A stretch of DNA of 46,106 nucleotides, from positions 1 through 46,106 of the forward strand of contig NZ_VOJI01000023.1 in assembly GCF_007923445.1 (NCBI RefSeq). The letters run 5' to 3'. The notes under the pieces were generated by a model. It did no database searches, was not told where the DNA came from, and saw nothing but the letters and a program-made list of their open reading frames with translations. The DNA comes from Puniceibacterium confluentis (GTDB lineage Bacteria; Pseudomonadota; Alphaproteobacteria; Rhodobacterales; Rhodobacteraceae). This document shows, piece by piece, positions 6,984 through 16,896 of the stretch. Numbering within the stretch: position 1 is the first letter of the stretch; every line of letters begins with the position of its first letter. Made by a program: the position numbers and the translations under genes.

Positions 6984-9419
6984 ATGAAGTCCAGGACCAA
7001 AGTCGTCGTCATCGGTGGCGGCATCGCGGGCTGCTCGACCCTGTATCACCTCACGCAGGAGGGATGGTCCGACGTGGTCTTGGTCGAACGGGATGAACTG
7101 ACGTCCGGCACCACATGGCATTCGGCGGCGCAGGTCACGAATTTCGGCATGACGCAGACGATGGTGGGCCTCAAGTCCCACTCCATCGACCTTTACAAGA
7201 AGCTTCGGGACGATCCGGAGTATCCCGTTGGCTATCATCACGGCGATGGCGGCATTCGCCTGGCCAACACCGAAGAGCAGATGCAGGGATATCGGCATTT
7301 CGCGTCGATGGCGCGGGGCATGGGCGTGGAATACGAGGTGATCGACGCCGCGGAATGTGCGCGCCGCCACCCGCTCATTTCCACCGGGAACCTCCTCGGT
7401 GGACTTTGGGATGGCGAGGACGGTGATATCGATCCAGCCCAGCTCTGCCAGGCGCTTGCCTTTCATGCCCGCAAGGCCGGGGCAAAGGTCTACCGCAACA
7501 CCCCCGTAACCGGGCTGACCCAGCACAAGGACGATACCTGGACCGTGCATACACAGCATGGTGATATCGATTGTGACATCGTGGTCAATGCAGGCGGATA
7601 CCGCGTGAACGAGATCGGGGCGATGATGGGCGTGCAGCATCCCGTCGCGTCGATGGAACATCAGTATTTTGTAACCGAAGATATTCCCGCCATCGCAGAG
7701 GCCGGGCATCGTATGCCTCTCCTGCGCTGTCCTATATCCGACTACTACTCCCGTCAGGAAAAGGGCGGCCTTCTGGTCGGCTTCTACGAACAGGACTGCA
7801 AGACGTGGGGAATGGACGGGATCAGCCCGAGCTTTTCGAACGACCTGTGCCCTGACGATCTCGACCGCGTGATGGACGTTCTCGAGGGCGCTTTCGAGCG
7901 GATGCCCGTCCTGGCGGAGGTCGGGATCAAACGGGTCGTGAACGGCCCGATCACCTACACCATAGACGGTGCGCCTCTGGTCGGCCCAATTCCGGGAAAA
8001 CGCAACGCGTTCTGTATCATCGGCTTGAGGGCCGGGCTGGGTGAAGGCGGCGGTCATGGCTGGCTTCTGGCGCAGCAGATCGTGCATGGCGAGGCGTGCT
8101 ATGACACTTGGGTGATCGACCCGCGCCGGTTTACCGGCCATGCAACCGTAGAATTGACCGCGCGCAAGGCGATTGAGGATTACCAGAACGAATTCCGATT
8201 TCATTTCCCGCACGAACGCCGCCTTGCAGGACGGAATGCCAAGACAACGCCCCTGACGCCTGTTCTGGCAGCCGAGGGCGCGGAATTCACCGTTGTGAAC
8301 GGGTGGGAGCGTGTTGATTACATCAAGCCTTCTCCCGAATTTCACCCGTCGCTCAGCTTCGATTTCGACGAAGCCTTCGATGTGGTCGCCGCGGAGGTCG
8401 CCAATGTTGCAGAGAACGTGGGTATGGCGGAGGTGAACGGTTTCAACCGCATCGAGATCACCGGGAAGGATCGTCACGCGTTCCTTGATCGCATGATTTG
8501 CGGGACCGTTACCAATCGCGACGGCCGCGTCGGGCTGGGGTATCTACTGAACCATCATGGATGCGTAAAAGCAGAGGCGACCGTGGCTAACCTATCCGCA
8601 TCGGATCGCGGGCCGGATCGGGTTTGGTACGGATCGGCCGCCGCCTCGGAGTACCATGACATGGATTGGCTTAGGGCGCATCTGGATCCGGGGGAAGATG
8701 TGCAGCTTCGTAGCTTCACCAATGATCACACGATATTGGTGCTGGCTGGGCCAAAGGCGCGCGCCGTGCTCTCCGAGTGCGTGCGCGGCGACTGGTCAAG
8801 GGCGGCATTCCCATGGCTTTCCGTTCGCGAATGTTTTGTCGGGTTCGCACGCGCCGTGGTGATGGGCGTCAGCTTTTCGGGGGAATTGGCATATGAAATC
8901 CACTTGCCAAACGCATCGCTCTATGCAGCCTATCTTGCTTTGCGCGAGGCCGGGCGGGCGCATGGCCTAAAACTCTTCGGCGCGCGGGCCATCGACTCCA
9001 TGCGGATGGAGAAAGGGTTTCTGCACTGGAAAGCCGACCTGATTACCGAATTCGACCCGTTCGAGACGGGCCTTTCCCGATTTGTGAAACTTGAAACACA
9101 GGATTTCATCGGCAAAGCGGCACTCCTGAAACGGCAGGCTGCCGGACCGCAAAGCAAGCTGGTCACGCTAAGGATCGAGACTGACCACGCCCCGGCACAC
9201 CCGGGCGCGTCACTCGTGCAAGGCAACACAGTGGTTGGCACCATCACGTCCGGCGACTACGGCCACCGCGTCGGAATGAACCTTGCTTATGCCTTTGTGA
9301 AACCCGATTTTGCCGCTGTCGGATCAACGCTGCAGCTGGACCTGTGCGGCGAACACATCGCTGCGCATATTATCGAACCTTCACCCTATGATCCCAGGTT
9401 CGAACGCATGCGGGCTTGA
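6984..9419 (+). CDS. GcvT-family FAD-dependent oxidoreductase (dimethylglycine/sarcosine dehydrogenase type)
   Basis: 811 residues, the usual length for the family. An N-terminal DAO domain has the FAD Rossmann motif GGGIAG (11-16) and GTTWHSAA, whose His46 matches the histidine that binds flavin covalently in dimethylglycine dehydrogenase. It is followed by an FAO_M linker (about 375-430), a GcvT folate-binding domain (about 440-700) and a GcvT C-terminal barrel (about 710-800). Such enzymes oxidatively demethylate N-methylated amines and can pass the one-carbon unit to tetrahydrofolate. The exact substrate (dimethylglycine, sarcosine or another) cannot be decided from sequence. AGGAG at 6973-6977 is well placed. 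It stands alone, divergent from a LysR gene, with degenerate repeats on both sides. Confidence 0.88.
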   Translation: MKSRTKVVVIGGGIAGCSTLYHLTQEGWSDVVLVERDELTSGTTWHSAAQVTNFGMTQTMVGLKSHSIDLYKKLRDDPEYPVGYHHGDGGIRLANTEEQMQGYRHFASMARGMGVEYEVIDAAECARRHPLISTGNLLGGLWDGEDGDIDPAQLCQALAFHARKAGAKVYRNTPVTGLTQHKDDTWTVHTQHGDIDCDIVVNAGGYRVNEIGAMMGVQHPVASMEHQYFVTEDIPAIAEAGHRMPLLRCPISDYYSRQEKGGLLVGFYEQDCKTWGMDGISPSFSNDLCPDDLDRVMDVLEGAFERMPVLAEVGIKRVVNGPITYTIDGAPLVGPIPGKRNAFCIIGLRAGLGEGGGHGWLLAQQIVHGEACYDTWVIDPRRFTGHATVELTARKAIEDYQNEFRFHFPHERRLAGRNAKTTPLTPVLAAEGAEFTVVNGWERVDYIKPSPEFHPSLSFDFDEAFDVVAAEVANVAENVGMAEVNGFNRIEITGKDRHAFLDRMICGTVTNRDGRVGLGYLLNHHGCVKAEATVANLSASDRGPDRVWYGSAAASEYHDMDWLRAHLDPGEDVQLRSFTNDHTILVLAGPKARAVLSECVRGDWSRAAFPWLSVRECFVGFARAVVMGVSFSGELAYEIHLPNASLYAAYLALREAGRAHGLKLFGARAIDSMRMEKGFLHWKADLITEFDPFETGLSRFVKLETQDFIGKAALLKRQAAGPQSKLVTLRIETDHAPAHPGASLVQGNTVVGTITSGDYGHRVGMNLAYAFVKPDFAAVGSTLQLDLCGEHIAAHIIEPSPYDPRFERMRA

Positions 9420-10120
9420 ATAGTCCCTCTCAGACCTTCCAAAGCAGCCACTGGCGCAACGGCAGCGAATTCACACTTCGTCCCGCACTGCAGTTCTTCG
9501 GCCTTCAGAAATGTTGCACGACGCATGAACGGCAGCAATGCGAATGCTGCGCTGCGGCGTTCCGCCAGACTCAAGGCGACAACCAGGTGTAATTTGCAGG
9601 ATTCTGCAAAAGGTGCTTTCTGCGCATCGCTGCCTGTCGAGTGGTCTGCAGCATCGAGGAATGCAGCATCAGCTGCTCGAGCGTCAGCTTCCGGGAAGTT
9701 GCCCTCGGGATCTCGCACATGCAGCATCGACGTCGCTGCACCAGGAACGAATGTCGTGGATGGGCTGGGAGCCGCCGACTGCTCCTATAGCATCCATGCA
9801 AGACTGTCCGTCCGTTGTGGACTCGGAGCCGACTTGCGGCAGTGCAGCACGAGGTCATCCGCCCAAAACCGAATCGGTGATCGCCGCAGTGGGCCGCAGC
9901 CAGCCCTTCTGTGACCATTGGTGCGTGGCGCAGCATTGAGCCGAGCCCAGGACATGAGGGCGGGAAGCGGACCTTCGCTGCATCCGCGTGCCTCGAGGGC
10001 GTCGAAGAAGTACCGGACTTTGGCGGCGTCCGGCTCCAAGGCTTGATCATTAGTCAACAGTCGATCAGATTCTAGGTGAATTGATCCCATACGCTATTCG
10101 TGGATCGAAGCTTCTCAGGC
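9420..10120. repeat. Gene-free gap with the longest copy of repeat family A
   Basis: No conserved gene in 700 bp. Bases about 9600-9960 carry both halves of repeat family A: 9622-9790 matches 5646-5800, and 9829-9885 matches 3326-3382, all on the same strand. This shows that the two partial copies elsewhere are pieces of one unit of at least 350 bp. The last 150 bp before the truncated gene at 10121 hold nothing recognisable. Confidence 0.55.
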
Positions 10121-10672
10121 TCAAGAGTAGTCAATCCCCTTCACAGCAACATGTAACTCTGGGCGTGCTGCCATCACCTGTCTTGCCATCGTTTCCAAAT
10201 GTTCGACTACATCTTTCAACGACATCCACGCATTTGTATCGGGGTGCCGCCATCGTTTCGCTTTAGCTTGGCAAATTAGGAGACACCCGGCACGACAATT
10301 GTCATGTTGCAGGTATTGACCGACTAGCTGGTCGCTTAGAGCATGCTCTAACTCGCGAACGCTCCATGTCTCTCTTTTCAATTCGACTGTCGCATACCCG
10401 GGCATAGCCCTCGGGTGAAACCGGATATCTGTTCGGTTCTCATCGACTACAACAGCTTCTTGTGTGAAATCAAAAACGCCGTGATCTGCTTTGCGAAGCC
10501 AGAAAGCTATTGAGCGACGCAGTGCCGTTTCCTGATCTAGAGGTCGAAGCGTGTCGACTGGAGAATCTTCCGCATGCAAAATGTCATGCTCGAATGTGTC
10601 GAGTTTCGTCATCATGGCCGTGAAAAGCGATTTGTGGTCGAACGGAACGAACGCACCGTCTCGGTCTAGGGT
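10121..10672 (-). pseudogene. C-terminal fragment of a PD-(D/E)XK-like nuclease gene, cut by IS5
   Basis: The open frame runs from the IS junction (about 10669) to the stop at 10121. An ATG at 10615 gives 164 residues, but codons upstream of it (LDRDGAFVPFDHKSLFTA) are in frame and look coding up to the IS edge. The fragment contains RTDIRF followed by ATVELKRE, a D...ExK arrangement typical of the PD-(D/E)XK nuclease fold, then HALSDQLVGQYL and a CRAGCLLIC strand. Such a domain often forms the C-terminus of larger defence or repair proteins. The missing N-terminal part is not found on the far side of the IS pair. The nuclease call rests on the motif alone. Confidence 0.5.
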
Positions 10673-11189
10673 CAGGATTCATAACCAATAGATGACGGTT
10701 GCCGCGAGCGCGATGGCCGAGAGGAAGACCTTTGGGCATCTATCGTGTCGGGTCGCCACGCGCCTCCAGTCCTTGAGCCGGCCGAACATGATCTCGATGC
10801 GGTTGCGCCGCTTGTATCTCCGCTTGTCATGGCGCACAGCCGTCTTGCGCTGTTTGCGGCCAGGGATACAGGCACGTATCCCTTTGTCTTTCAATGCTTC
10901 CCTAAACCAATCGGCATCATAGCCGCGGTCGCCGAGAAGCCATTCCACATTCGGCAGGCTGCCCAGCAGAGCCCGCGCGCCGATGTAGTCACTGACTTCT
11001 CCGGCGGTCACGAACAGGTTGAGCGGGCGCCCCTGGCTATCGCAGATGGCGTGCAGCTTGGTATTCATGCCGCCCTTCGTTCGACCAATCAGGCGTCCAC
11101 GCCCCCCTTTTTCACGCCCAGGCTGGACGCTGTTCGGTGGGCTTTGAGGTAGGTCGCATCGATCATGACGGTTTTCTCTTCGGCGTGTT
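10669..11189 (-). mobile_element. Truncated IS5-family (IS427-type) element
   Basis: The left boundary lies in the CTAG at 10666-10669, a known target preference of IS427-type elements. The gene fragment to the left loses its frame exactly there. The right boundary is the left end of the IS3 element at 11190, and no IS5 sequence resumes beyond that element. About half of the IS5 is therefore gone, and the element cannot move on its own. Confidence 0.7.
10679..11189 (-). pseudogene. IS5-family transposase, 5'-truncated
   Basis: Only the C-terminal part remains. It shows DDE residues in MIDATYLKAHRTA and LLGDRGYDADWF, and the diagnostic Y(2)R(3)E(6)K signature in YKRRNRIEIMFGRLK. On the coding strand, A5G6 (bases 11102-11112) separates the first frame (GVKKGG) from the second (GRGRLIGRTKGGMN). 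This is the usual programmed -1 frameshift site of the group, so that shift is normal. The N-terminal part was removed when the IS3 element arrived or by a later deletion. Confidence 0.8.
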
Positions 11190-11259
11190 GGTAATCCTCC
11201 CCAAAACTAAGGTGATGCGGACGTAGAATTTTCTCAGCAAGATGACTGAGGAGAATCTG

Positions 11260-11523
11260 ATGAAGATGACGAGATTTAGCGAACCCCAGATCCTTGCGAT
11301 CCTACGCCAGGCCGAGGGCGGTGTGCCGGTGGCTGAACTGTGCCGCGAGCACGGCATGAGCTCAGCGTCCTTCTACAAATGGCGGGCAAAGTATGGCGGT
11401 TTGGATGCGTCCATGATCAGCCAGATGAAGAGCTTGGAGGACGAGAACAGGCGATTGAAGCGCATGTTTGCGGACCTGAGCATGCAGGCCGATCTGCTGA
11501 AGGAAGCTCTTGGAAAAAAGTAG
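11260..11523 (+). CDS. IS3-family transposase OrfA
   Basis: OrfA is the DNA-binding part, with a helix-turn-helix in [20 protein letters not shown] and a leucine-rich coiled segment ([18 protein letters not shown]) before the stop. The ATG at 11260 is preferred over the ATG at 11242 because GAGGAG at 11248-11253 precedes it by six bases. The 3' end carries the slippery heptamer A AAA AAG (11514-11520), where a -1 shift joins the frame to OrfB. Confidence 0.85.
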   Translation: MKMTRFSEPQILAILRQAEGGVPVAELCREHGMSSASFYKWRAKYGGLDASMISQMKSLEDENRRLKRMFADLSMQADLLKEALGKK

Positions 11524-12347
11524 ATCGGCCGTCTCAGCGTCGCGAGATGGCCGCCAAGGCCGTGGAACATCGAGGGGTCAGCATCGCACTCGCCTGTCGG
11601 GCGTTCGGGGTGAGCGAGACGTGCTATCGCTACAGCCCGTTGCTCAGCGACGAGAACGAGCTGATCGCTGACCTGCTGGTCGGCCTGACCGACGCCCGCA
11701 AGACGTGGGGATTTGGGCTGTGTTTTCTGCATCTGCGCAACGTCAAAGGGCACCCGTGGAATCACAAACGTGTCTATCGCATCTACTGCGCCTTGGAACT
11801 GAACCTGCGGATCAAGCCGCGCAAAAGGCTGAAGCGGGAGGTGCCGGACGCTCTGGCTGTGCCCGAGAGGCCGAATGTGACCTGGTCGATGGATTTCATG
11901 GCAGATCGACTGGCTGACGGTCGTGCCTTCCGGCTGCTGAACGTCCTGGATGACTTCAACCGGGAAGGTCTGGGGATCGAGGTGGACTTTTCCCTGCCCG
12001 CCGAGCGGGTCATCCGGAGCCTCAACAACATCATCGAATGGCGCGGCAAGCCCAGGACCATCCGCGTGGATAACGGCCCTGAATACATTAGCCATGCGCT
12101 GCTGGAATGGGCTGAGAAACACGGCATCGCCCTCGCGCACATCCAGCCGGGCCAGCCGCAACAGAACGCCTACATCGAGCGCTACAATCGCACGGTCAGG
12201 CACGAATGGCTGAACCAATACATCATCAACAGCATCGAGGAGGCCCAACACTTTGCCACACAGTGGCTCTGGACTTACAACAATGACCGACCGAACATGG
12301 GCATCGGCGGCATCACACCCGCAATGAAACTGAAAATGGCTGCGTAA
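11520..12347 (+). CDS. IS3-family transposase OrfB (DDE integrase), expressed by -1 frameshift
   Basis: The catalytic half of the OrfAB transposase. It has an HTH_21 region, then an rve integrase core with the DDE triad in [18 protein letters not shown] and [11 protein letters not shown]; the last two residues have the IS3-type spacing. There is no strong independent start codon near the 5' end. It is entered from OrfA by the -1 shift at A AAA AAG, placing V-D-R directly after the OrfA lysine. The frame is intact to TAA at 12347. Confidence 0.85.
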   Translation, partial: VDRPSQRREMAAKAVEHRGVSIALACRAFGVSETCYRYSPLLSDENELIADLLVGLTDARKTWGFGLCFLHLRNVKGHPWNHKRVYRIYCALELNLRIKPRKRLKREVPDALAVPERPNVTWSMDFMADRLADGRAFRLLNVLDDFNREGLGIEVDFSLPAERVIRSLNNIIEWRGKPRTIRVDNGPEYISHALLEWAEKHGIALAHIQPGQPQQNAYIERYNRTVRHEWLNQYIINSIEEAQHFATQWLWTYNNDRPNMGIGGITPAMKLKMAA

Positions 12348-12636
12348 GTTCTACGACCTCGTCCCGTTAAAAACGGGAGGATTACCCAGGATGAAACATG
12401 CCACAGACTTTGGCCTCGGTGTGGAAATCTCGGCGTTTCAACGCAAGCCCTCAGTGTCGAGCTTCAATCCGTCACAGTGATAGATTTCTTTAAGTTCGCC
12501 GCCCGGAGGCCACCCGCAATGCGCGACCGTAGTGGGCGGTTCGGCCTGGTGGGGCAAGAAGGGGGTATCGGGTTAATGGAAGACCGCATCATCCATTTCT
12601 GAAGCAGCTCGCCCGAACAGGCTCAATTTTATCGCG

Positions 12637-15600
12637 TTAACTCTGTATTGTGACCTCGAAATAAACCGTACCGTTTTCTTGAGGCAGCAGAGATCCACTG
12701 CATTGCCATTGTAAACTGCCTTGATAGCCACTCGACGTAGGGGTGGTAGTGAGATTGCAGAGAAAATTAGCCGGGGTATCCACGACATCCGGCGCGTTCG
12801 CGGTGAGGCTTGTATAGGCGGGAGTCGTGTCGCCAATCGAGATCGCTGATATCGGCGCATTGCCAGAGTTGAGAAAGCTGATCCGATAAATCAGAACATC
12901 GCCTGCTTCGCCAGAGTTCCGGGTTGAAAAACCGGTGCCTGTGGTGAGGTCGCAGGCGCCCTGCGAAGCATTGCAAACCTGTTTCTCAAGTTCCACGGCG
13001 TTTGCGCCGTTGATGGTCACGAGATCGGTATTCGAGATCACGACGCTCTCTGTCGTGCCGGTGAATGTGGCATTGGCCGTCAGGTCGAAACTGACGGCAG
13101 TCCCCGCCGGGCTGGCGTTGGACGTCTGGACAGAGGCGACGATGCACACCTCGTCATCCGCGAGGCTGGAGATGGGCGCGTCGATCGCGGTGTCGCCCGG
13201 CGAAATGCCGAAATCACATCCGAAGTCGCGCCACAGGGAGATGCTGGTGATCCCCGGCGTGCTTTCGGCGATGTTCGCCACGGCAAAATCAGTGCTTATG
13301 TCGGACGTCGCGATAAAGCGGTGACCAATGTCGATGCGGCCGCCGCTTTGAACCACGACTTGCCGGTCGGAGGTTAGGGTCGGGTCGTCGACGACCCCGA
13401 AATTCAGCTCGGCGTAACTTGTGTTTACTGCTGGAGTAAAGGTGAGGCTGCCGTCCTGCCTGTCAGCGTCCGTGAACGGGCCAGGGTTGGAAGAGATGTG
13501 ACGTTCCGTCGGCGCGATCTCGGCCAGCGAAAGGGTCAGAGCGGTCCCGGCATGGCTGTTGTCCACAGTAAAGGAATACGAGCCGTCCGAAAGCGTGCTG
13601 GCGGTGGCGATCAGCGTCGTGTCAGCGGCGCGCAGTTCAACCGTGCGCCCTCCGAGACGCTGCTCTGTGCCGTTGTAAAGCCCGTCGTGGGCCGTTCCCC
13701 CGCCCGCGCCGTTATCGTTGATCACCTGTCCCTGCAGAGTGATCGTGGCGCTGGTATCGCGGGTCACCGCCACGCTGGCCTCGTCATCGTCGGCAATGCC
13801 GTCAGACAAGTCATCGGTCAGAGGGCCGACATCGGGGTCACTGTCTGGATCAGGCAAAGAGCTTGCGATGATTTCAGCAATGTTCGTTGTGTTTCCGGTG
13901 TCGCCCATCGTGACACGAATGATCAGCGTTTCAGTCTCGCCAGCCAACACCTGACCTAAATCCCAAAGACCCGTTCCAGCATCATAGGTATCGCCATTGG
14001 CCGCAGCATCATCGGACACAAACTCGTATCCGTCAGGGATCAATTCGCTGACTTTAACACCCGTGGGTGAAGCAGGACCCGCGTTGGAAACACTGATTAC
14101 AAAGTCGATGGCATCACCAGGCTGCGCAGTCGTGATTGGCAGGCCGGTTGCGGCGCTCCGCACAGCCTTGGTGATGGACAGATCGGCGACAGGCGCGTCG
14201 GGGTTGACGATTGTCACCTTGTAATCCTCGACTTCGCCGTCGGCATTGAACCCATCGAAGGGATCAGAGGCCAGCGCGCTGCTTGTCGACCAGCGAAGTC
14301 GGGCGAATGTGTCGCCATTGATGGCGCTTGCGGGCACGGGAATATCAAGTGTGATGGAGTCGTTGAAAACGCCATCGGTATCGCCCGTACCGCCGTCACG
14401 ATAGTTGATAGCGACGTGTTCCTCGGTTGAGAAAACACCGTCACCGTCGAAATCAATCCAGACCTGTAGATTGGTAATGCCGGGTTGCCGCAAGGCCGGT
14501 GCCAAAAGGGCGTTGGTGTCGCTCAACGTTTCGTGCGTCGTCACGGTCAACGACGATGTGCTGCCTGCCGTGAACGGTGGGAACGCCGCGACAGCATCTT
14601 CATCGTCTGAAGCGCTGAGGTCATCGCCATCCGCATTGGCGCTGTGGATCGTGATAATATCGGAGTCTGGCAGCCCGGCACCCAGATAGATCGAGGCCAC
14701 GACTGCGTGACGCGGGTCGCCGTAACTGGCTGGCGCGTCGCCGCGGTCAACAAGATCTGCCGCAGCGATCACCAAAGAGTAGTCTTCGACCTCGCCATCT
14801 GCGGCGTAGTCTGAAAACAGCAAGCCTGACTGGGTGGAATAACGGAACCGCGCATAGGTCAATGCTGTGGTCGCGTCCACCGGAACGAAAACATTGAATT
14901 GAATGACACCATCGCCTGCAACAGCGTCATCGCCGGTGCCGTCATCGCGCAGATCTGTTGCAATCCGTTCGCCGAGGGCATCTTCGAAGGCCCCATCGCC
15001 GTTGTAGTCAAGCCACGCCTGAAGAAAACCATCACCAACCACATCAACCGAAAGCGTCGTGCTGACACCCTGCGTCAGGACCGGCAGAACAATACCATCT
15101 TCATCGTCCTGATTCGCACTGTCATCGCCCAGGGCTCCTGCTCCAGATGCCGGTGCAGCCTCAATATCTGGAGCAACCGCGCCCAAATAGACCGAAGGCA
15201 CGGTCGGCACGTTGTGTAGCGGCGCACCGTAGCTGATAGGCGCATCCCCATAATCCACACCAATCCCGTTCAGGACACCGACAATAATCTGGGCCTGATC
15301 GCAATTTCCGGGGTTGGCGTCTTCGCAAACTTCATAGGTTATCCGGTAGATGCCGGCGGGTGTCGAAGCAGGCACCGTGACACGACCTTCATCTGGGCCG
15401 CTGGTCTCAAGGAACGGAACGGGGTCGCCGGGATTATTTGGTGTTGCCACAGTCAAAACGGTCGCGGTCACATTGGCCGCATCGACCGGGACCAGCGCGA
15501 TTGTGTCATTGGCGAACGCATCGCCGGACAATCCGCCAACGACACCATCCAACGGGCTCGCTGCGAAATCATCGTCCTCGGCGACAATCTGTGTCACGAC

Positions 15601-16896
15601 CGGCGTGCCGACAACGACCGAGGCGGTCGCAGGGCCAACGGTTTCATTGCCGATGATCCCGACAACGCTGTTGCTGTAAACCTTGTCGCCGGCACCGAGC
15701 GACACGTTGTAGCGCAGCACAAGCGTGCCGTTCGCCGGAACAACCCAAGTGACGTCAGGCTGGGATTCCCAGACCACCGTGCCGGTCGCGCCCGTGGCAG
15801 GCACCGCAGAAGAGTTGCTTTCAGTGACCTCGCTGGTCAGATCGGTCGTGGCAAAGACCATGCCGTCAGGCAGTGTATCTTCGATCCGGTTCAACAGGGT
15901 ATCGGTGGTCGAGGAATTGCTAAACGTCACGGTAAAGGTCGTCGCCCCACCCTCTGCTGGCAGGATCAACGCAGATGAAGTTTTCTCGACCGTCAGCGGA
16001 TTGATCCCCGGCAAGAACGTCACTGGCGGCTGGCTGTCAAAGTTGCCAGTGTATTTGAGATTGTTGCCACTGGTCTGGGCCGAATAGGGCTGGGCCGTCG
16101 TCGACGCGCCCGAACACATATAGATCAGCTCGTATTTGACATCCAGAAGGTGGCCACTGCCGCCCTGCCGTCCCGGTGCCTGAAAATAGAACTGATCAAT
16201 TGTTCCGGCGGGAATTGCATCCACCCCGGATGATATGATCTCGACCGATTTGAGGCGAAAGCATTCTGCGTCGAAATCGGTGTTGCCTGCCAGTTGCAGG
16301 AAGTATTCGTCATCCGGCGCGGCATTGCCGAACTGGTACTGCACGTCGAAAAACACCGAGTTGCCGATCACGTTGCCCGCCGAAATCGTCGTGATATTGA
16401 CCAGCCCGCCTGCGCTGGCCGCAATCGAGGACAGCGTGGTCAGACTGGCGGCGCTGCTGACCGTTCCGATGGCGGTGTCGTTGAAATCAAAGCTGATTGC
16501 GTCTGTCAGATCGACCGTGCAGGGATAGGTGACAAACCAGTAGACTGCCTGCGACGCGCCGGGCTGAAGGCTGCCGATGGTCTGAACCGGGGCCTGCCCG
16601 CCAGTGAAATCAAACCCCGCCAGCGTGTCCAGCCCGCTGACCGTCGCCTGCAATCCCGAAATCGTCGTGAGCGAGGTATTGGTCACGATCCCGCCGATAT
16701 AGGCAGCACGCGGGCCATCACCACCGTCGCAGTTGTTGCTATCGACGATCATCTTCTGGTTGCCGGTGGCCACATTGCCGGTGGTGAACTGGAACGAGAT
16801 ATCGCCCGGCGTCAGCGCAGCGGCCCCCTTGGCCGACATCGCCAACATGAAGACGGCCATAACCCAAACAATGGCCAAATGTATCGCTTTCAACAT
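12637..16896 (-). CDS. Large secreted DUF11/GEVED multidomain surface protein
   Basis: From ATG 16896 (upstream GGGGTAGGT as ribosome binding site) the product is 1419 residues; a longer frame to 17016 lacks signal-peptide logic. Residues 1-27 are a signal peptide (AMSAKGAAA). The order is a unique N-terminal region (28-295), a DUF11 domain (300-425), a spacer with DDDFAASPLDGVVGG (440-545), two GEVED modules (547-715 and 716-890, each starting with a GDAP(I/A)SYG motif and rich in acidic DxDxDG-type Ca-binding loops), a DUF11 domain (895-1030), a CNA-B/SdrD-like domain (about 1040-1150) and a final DUF11-like domain (1290-1419). There is no autotransporter barrel or anchor motif, so it is probably released or held non-covalently. 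An adhesive or matrix role is inferred. It stands alone, and the 3' end lies 250 bp from the IS3 element but appears complete. Confidence 0.8.
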   Translation of the reverse strand: MLKAIHLAIVWVMAVFMLAMSAKGAAALTPGDISFQFTTGNVATGNQKMIVDSNNCDGGDGPRAAYIGGIVTNTSLTTISGLQATVSGLDTLAGFDFTGGQAPVQTIGSLQPGASQAVYWFVTYPCTVDLTDAISFDFNDTAIGTVSSAASLTTLSSIAASAGGLVNITTISAGNVIGNSVFFDVQYQFGNAAPDDEYFLQLAGNTDFDAECFRLKSVEIISSGVDAIPAGTIDQFYFQAPGRQGGSGHLLDVKYELIYMCSGASTTAQPYSAQTSGNNLKYTGNFDSQPPVTFLPGINPLTVEKTSSALILPAEGGATTFTVTFSNSSTTDTLLNRIEDTLPDGMVFATTDLTSEVTESNSSAVPATGATGTVVWESQPDVTWVVPANGTLVLRYNVSLGAGDKVYSNSVVGIIGNETVGPATASVVVGTPVVTQIVAEDDDFAASPLDGVVGGLSGDAFANDTIALVPVDAANVTATVLTVATPNNPGDPVPFLETSGPDEGRVTVPASTPAGIYRITYEVCEDANPGNCDQAQIIVGVLNGIGVDYGDAPISYGAPLHNVPTVPSVYLGAVAPDIEAAPASGAGALGDDSANQDDEDGIVLPVLTQGVSTTLSVDVVGDGFLQAWLDYNGDGAFEDALGERIATDLRDDGTGDDAVAGDGVIQFNVFVPVDATTALTYARFRYSTQSGLLFSDYAADGEVEDYSLVIAAADLVDRGDAPASYGDPRHAVVASIYLGAGLPDSDIITIHSANADGDDLSASDDEDAVAAFPPFTAGSTSSLTVTTHETLSDTNALLAPALRQPGITNLQVWIDFDGDGVFSTEEHVAINYRDGGTGDTDGVFNDSITLDIPVPASAINGDTFARLRWSTSSALASDPFDGFNADGEVEDYKVTIVNPDAPVADLSITKAVRSAATGLPITTAQPGDAIDFVISVSNAGPASPTGVKVSELIPDGYEFVSDDAAANGDTYDAGTGLWDLGQVLAGETETLIIRVTMGDTGNTTNIAEIIASSLPDPDSDPDVGPLTDDLSDGIADDDEASVAVTRDTSATITLQGQVINDNGAGGGTAHDGLYNGTEQRLGGRTVELRAADTTLIATASTLSDGSYSFTVDNSHAGTALTLSLAEIAPTERHISSNPGPFTDADRQDGSLTFTPAVNTSYAELNFGVVDDPTLTSDRQVVVQSGGRIDIGHRFIATSDISTDFAVANIAESTPGITSISLWRDFGCDFGISPGDTAIDAPISSLADDEVCIVASVQTSNASPAGTAVSFDLTANATFTGTTESVVISNTDLVTINGANAVELEKQVCNASQGACDLTTGTGFSTRNSGEAGDVLIYRISFLNSGNAPISAISIGDTTPAYTSLTANAPDVVDTPANFLCNLTTTPTSSGYQGSLQWQCSGSLLPQENGTVYFEVTIQS

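Larger units (their letters stand above)
11190..12386 (+). mobile_element. Complete IS3-family (IS407-type) insertion sequence
   Basis: Ends are 12-bp perfect inverted repeats, GGTAATCCTCCC at 11190-11201 and GGGAGGATTACC at 12375-12386. They flank two ORFs in the standard orfA/orfB order. No target duplication is visible: the left flank ends GTT and the right starts CAGG. This fits a deletion next to the element after insertion into the IS5. With both ends and both ORFs intact it could be active. Confidence 0.85.

Noticed and set aside
6948-8477. 509-codon open frame on the minus strand
   Set aside because: It is antisense to the clearly coding FAD/GcvT oxidoreductase, has no domain and arises from GC-rich codon bias.
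9525-10050. Overlapping frames of 129-159 codons in the gap before the IS5
   Set aside because: They lie in repeat family A, and the frames are not kept in the copies at 5646 and 3326.
11102-11112. IS5 frameshift as a mutation
   Set aside because: A5G6 is the normal programmed frameshift site of this IS group.
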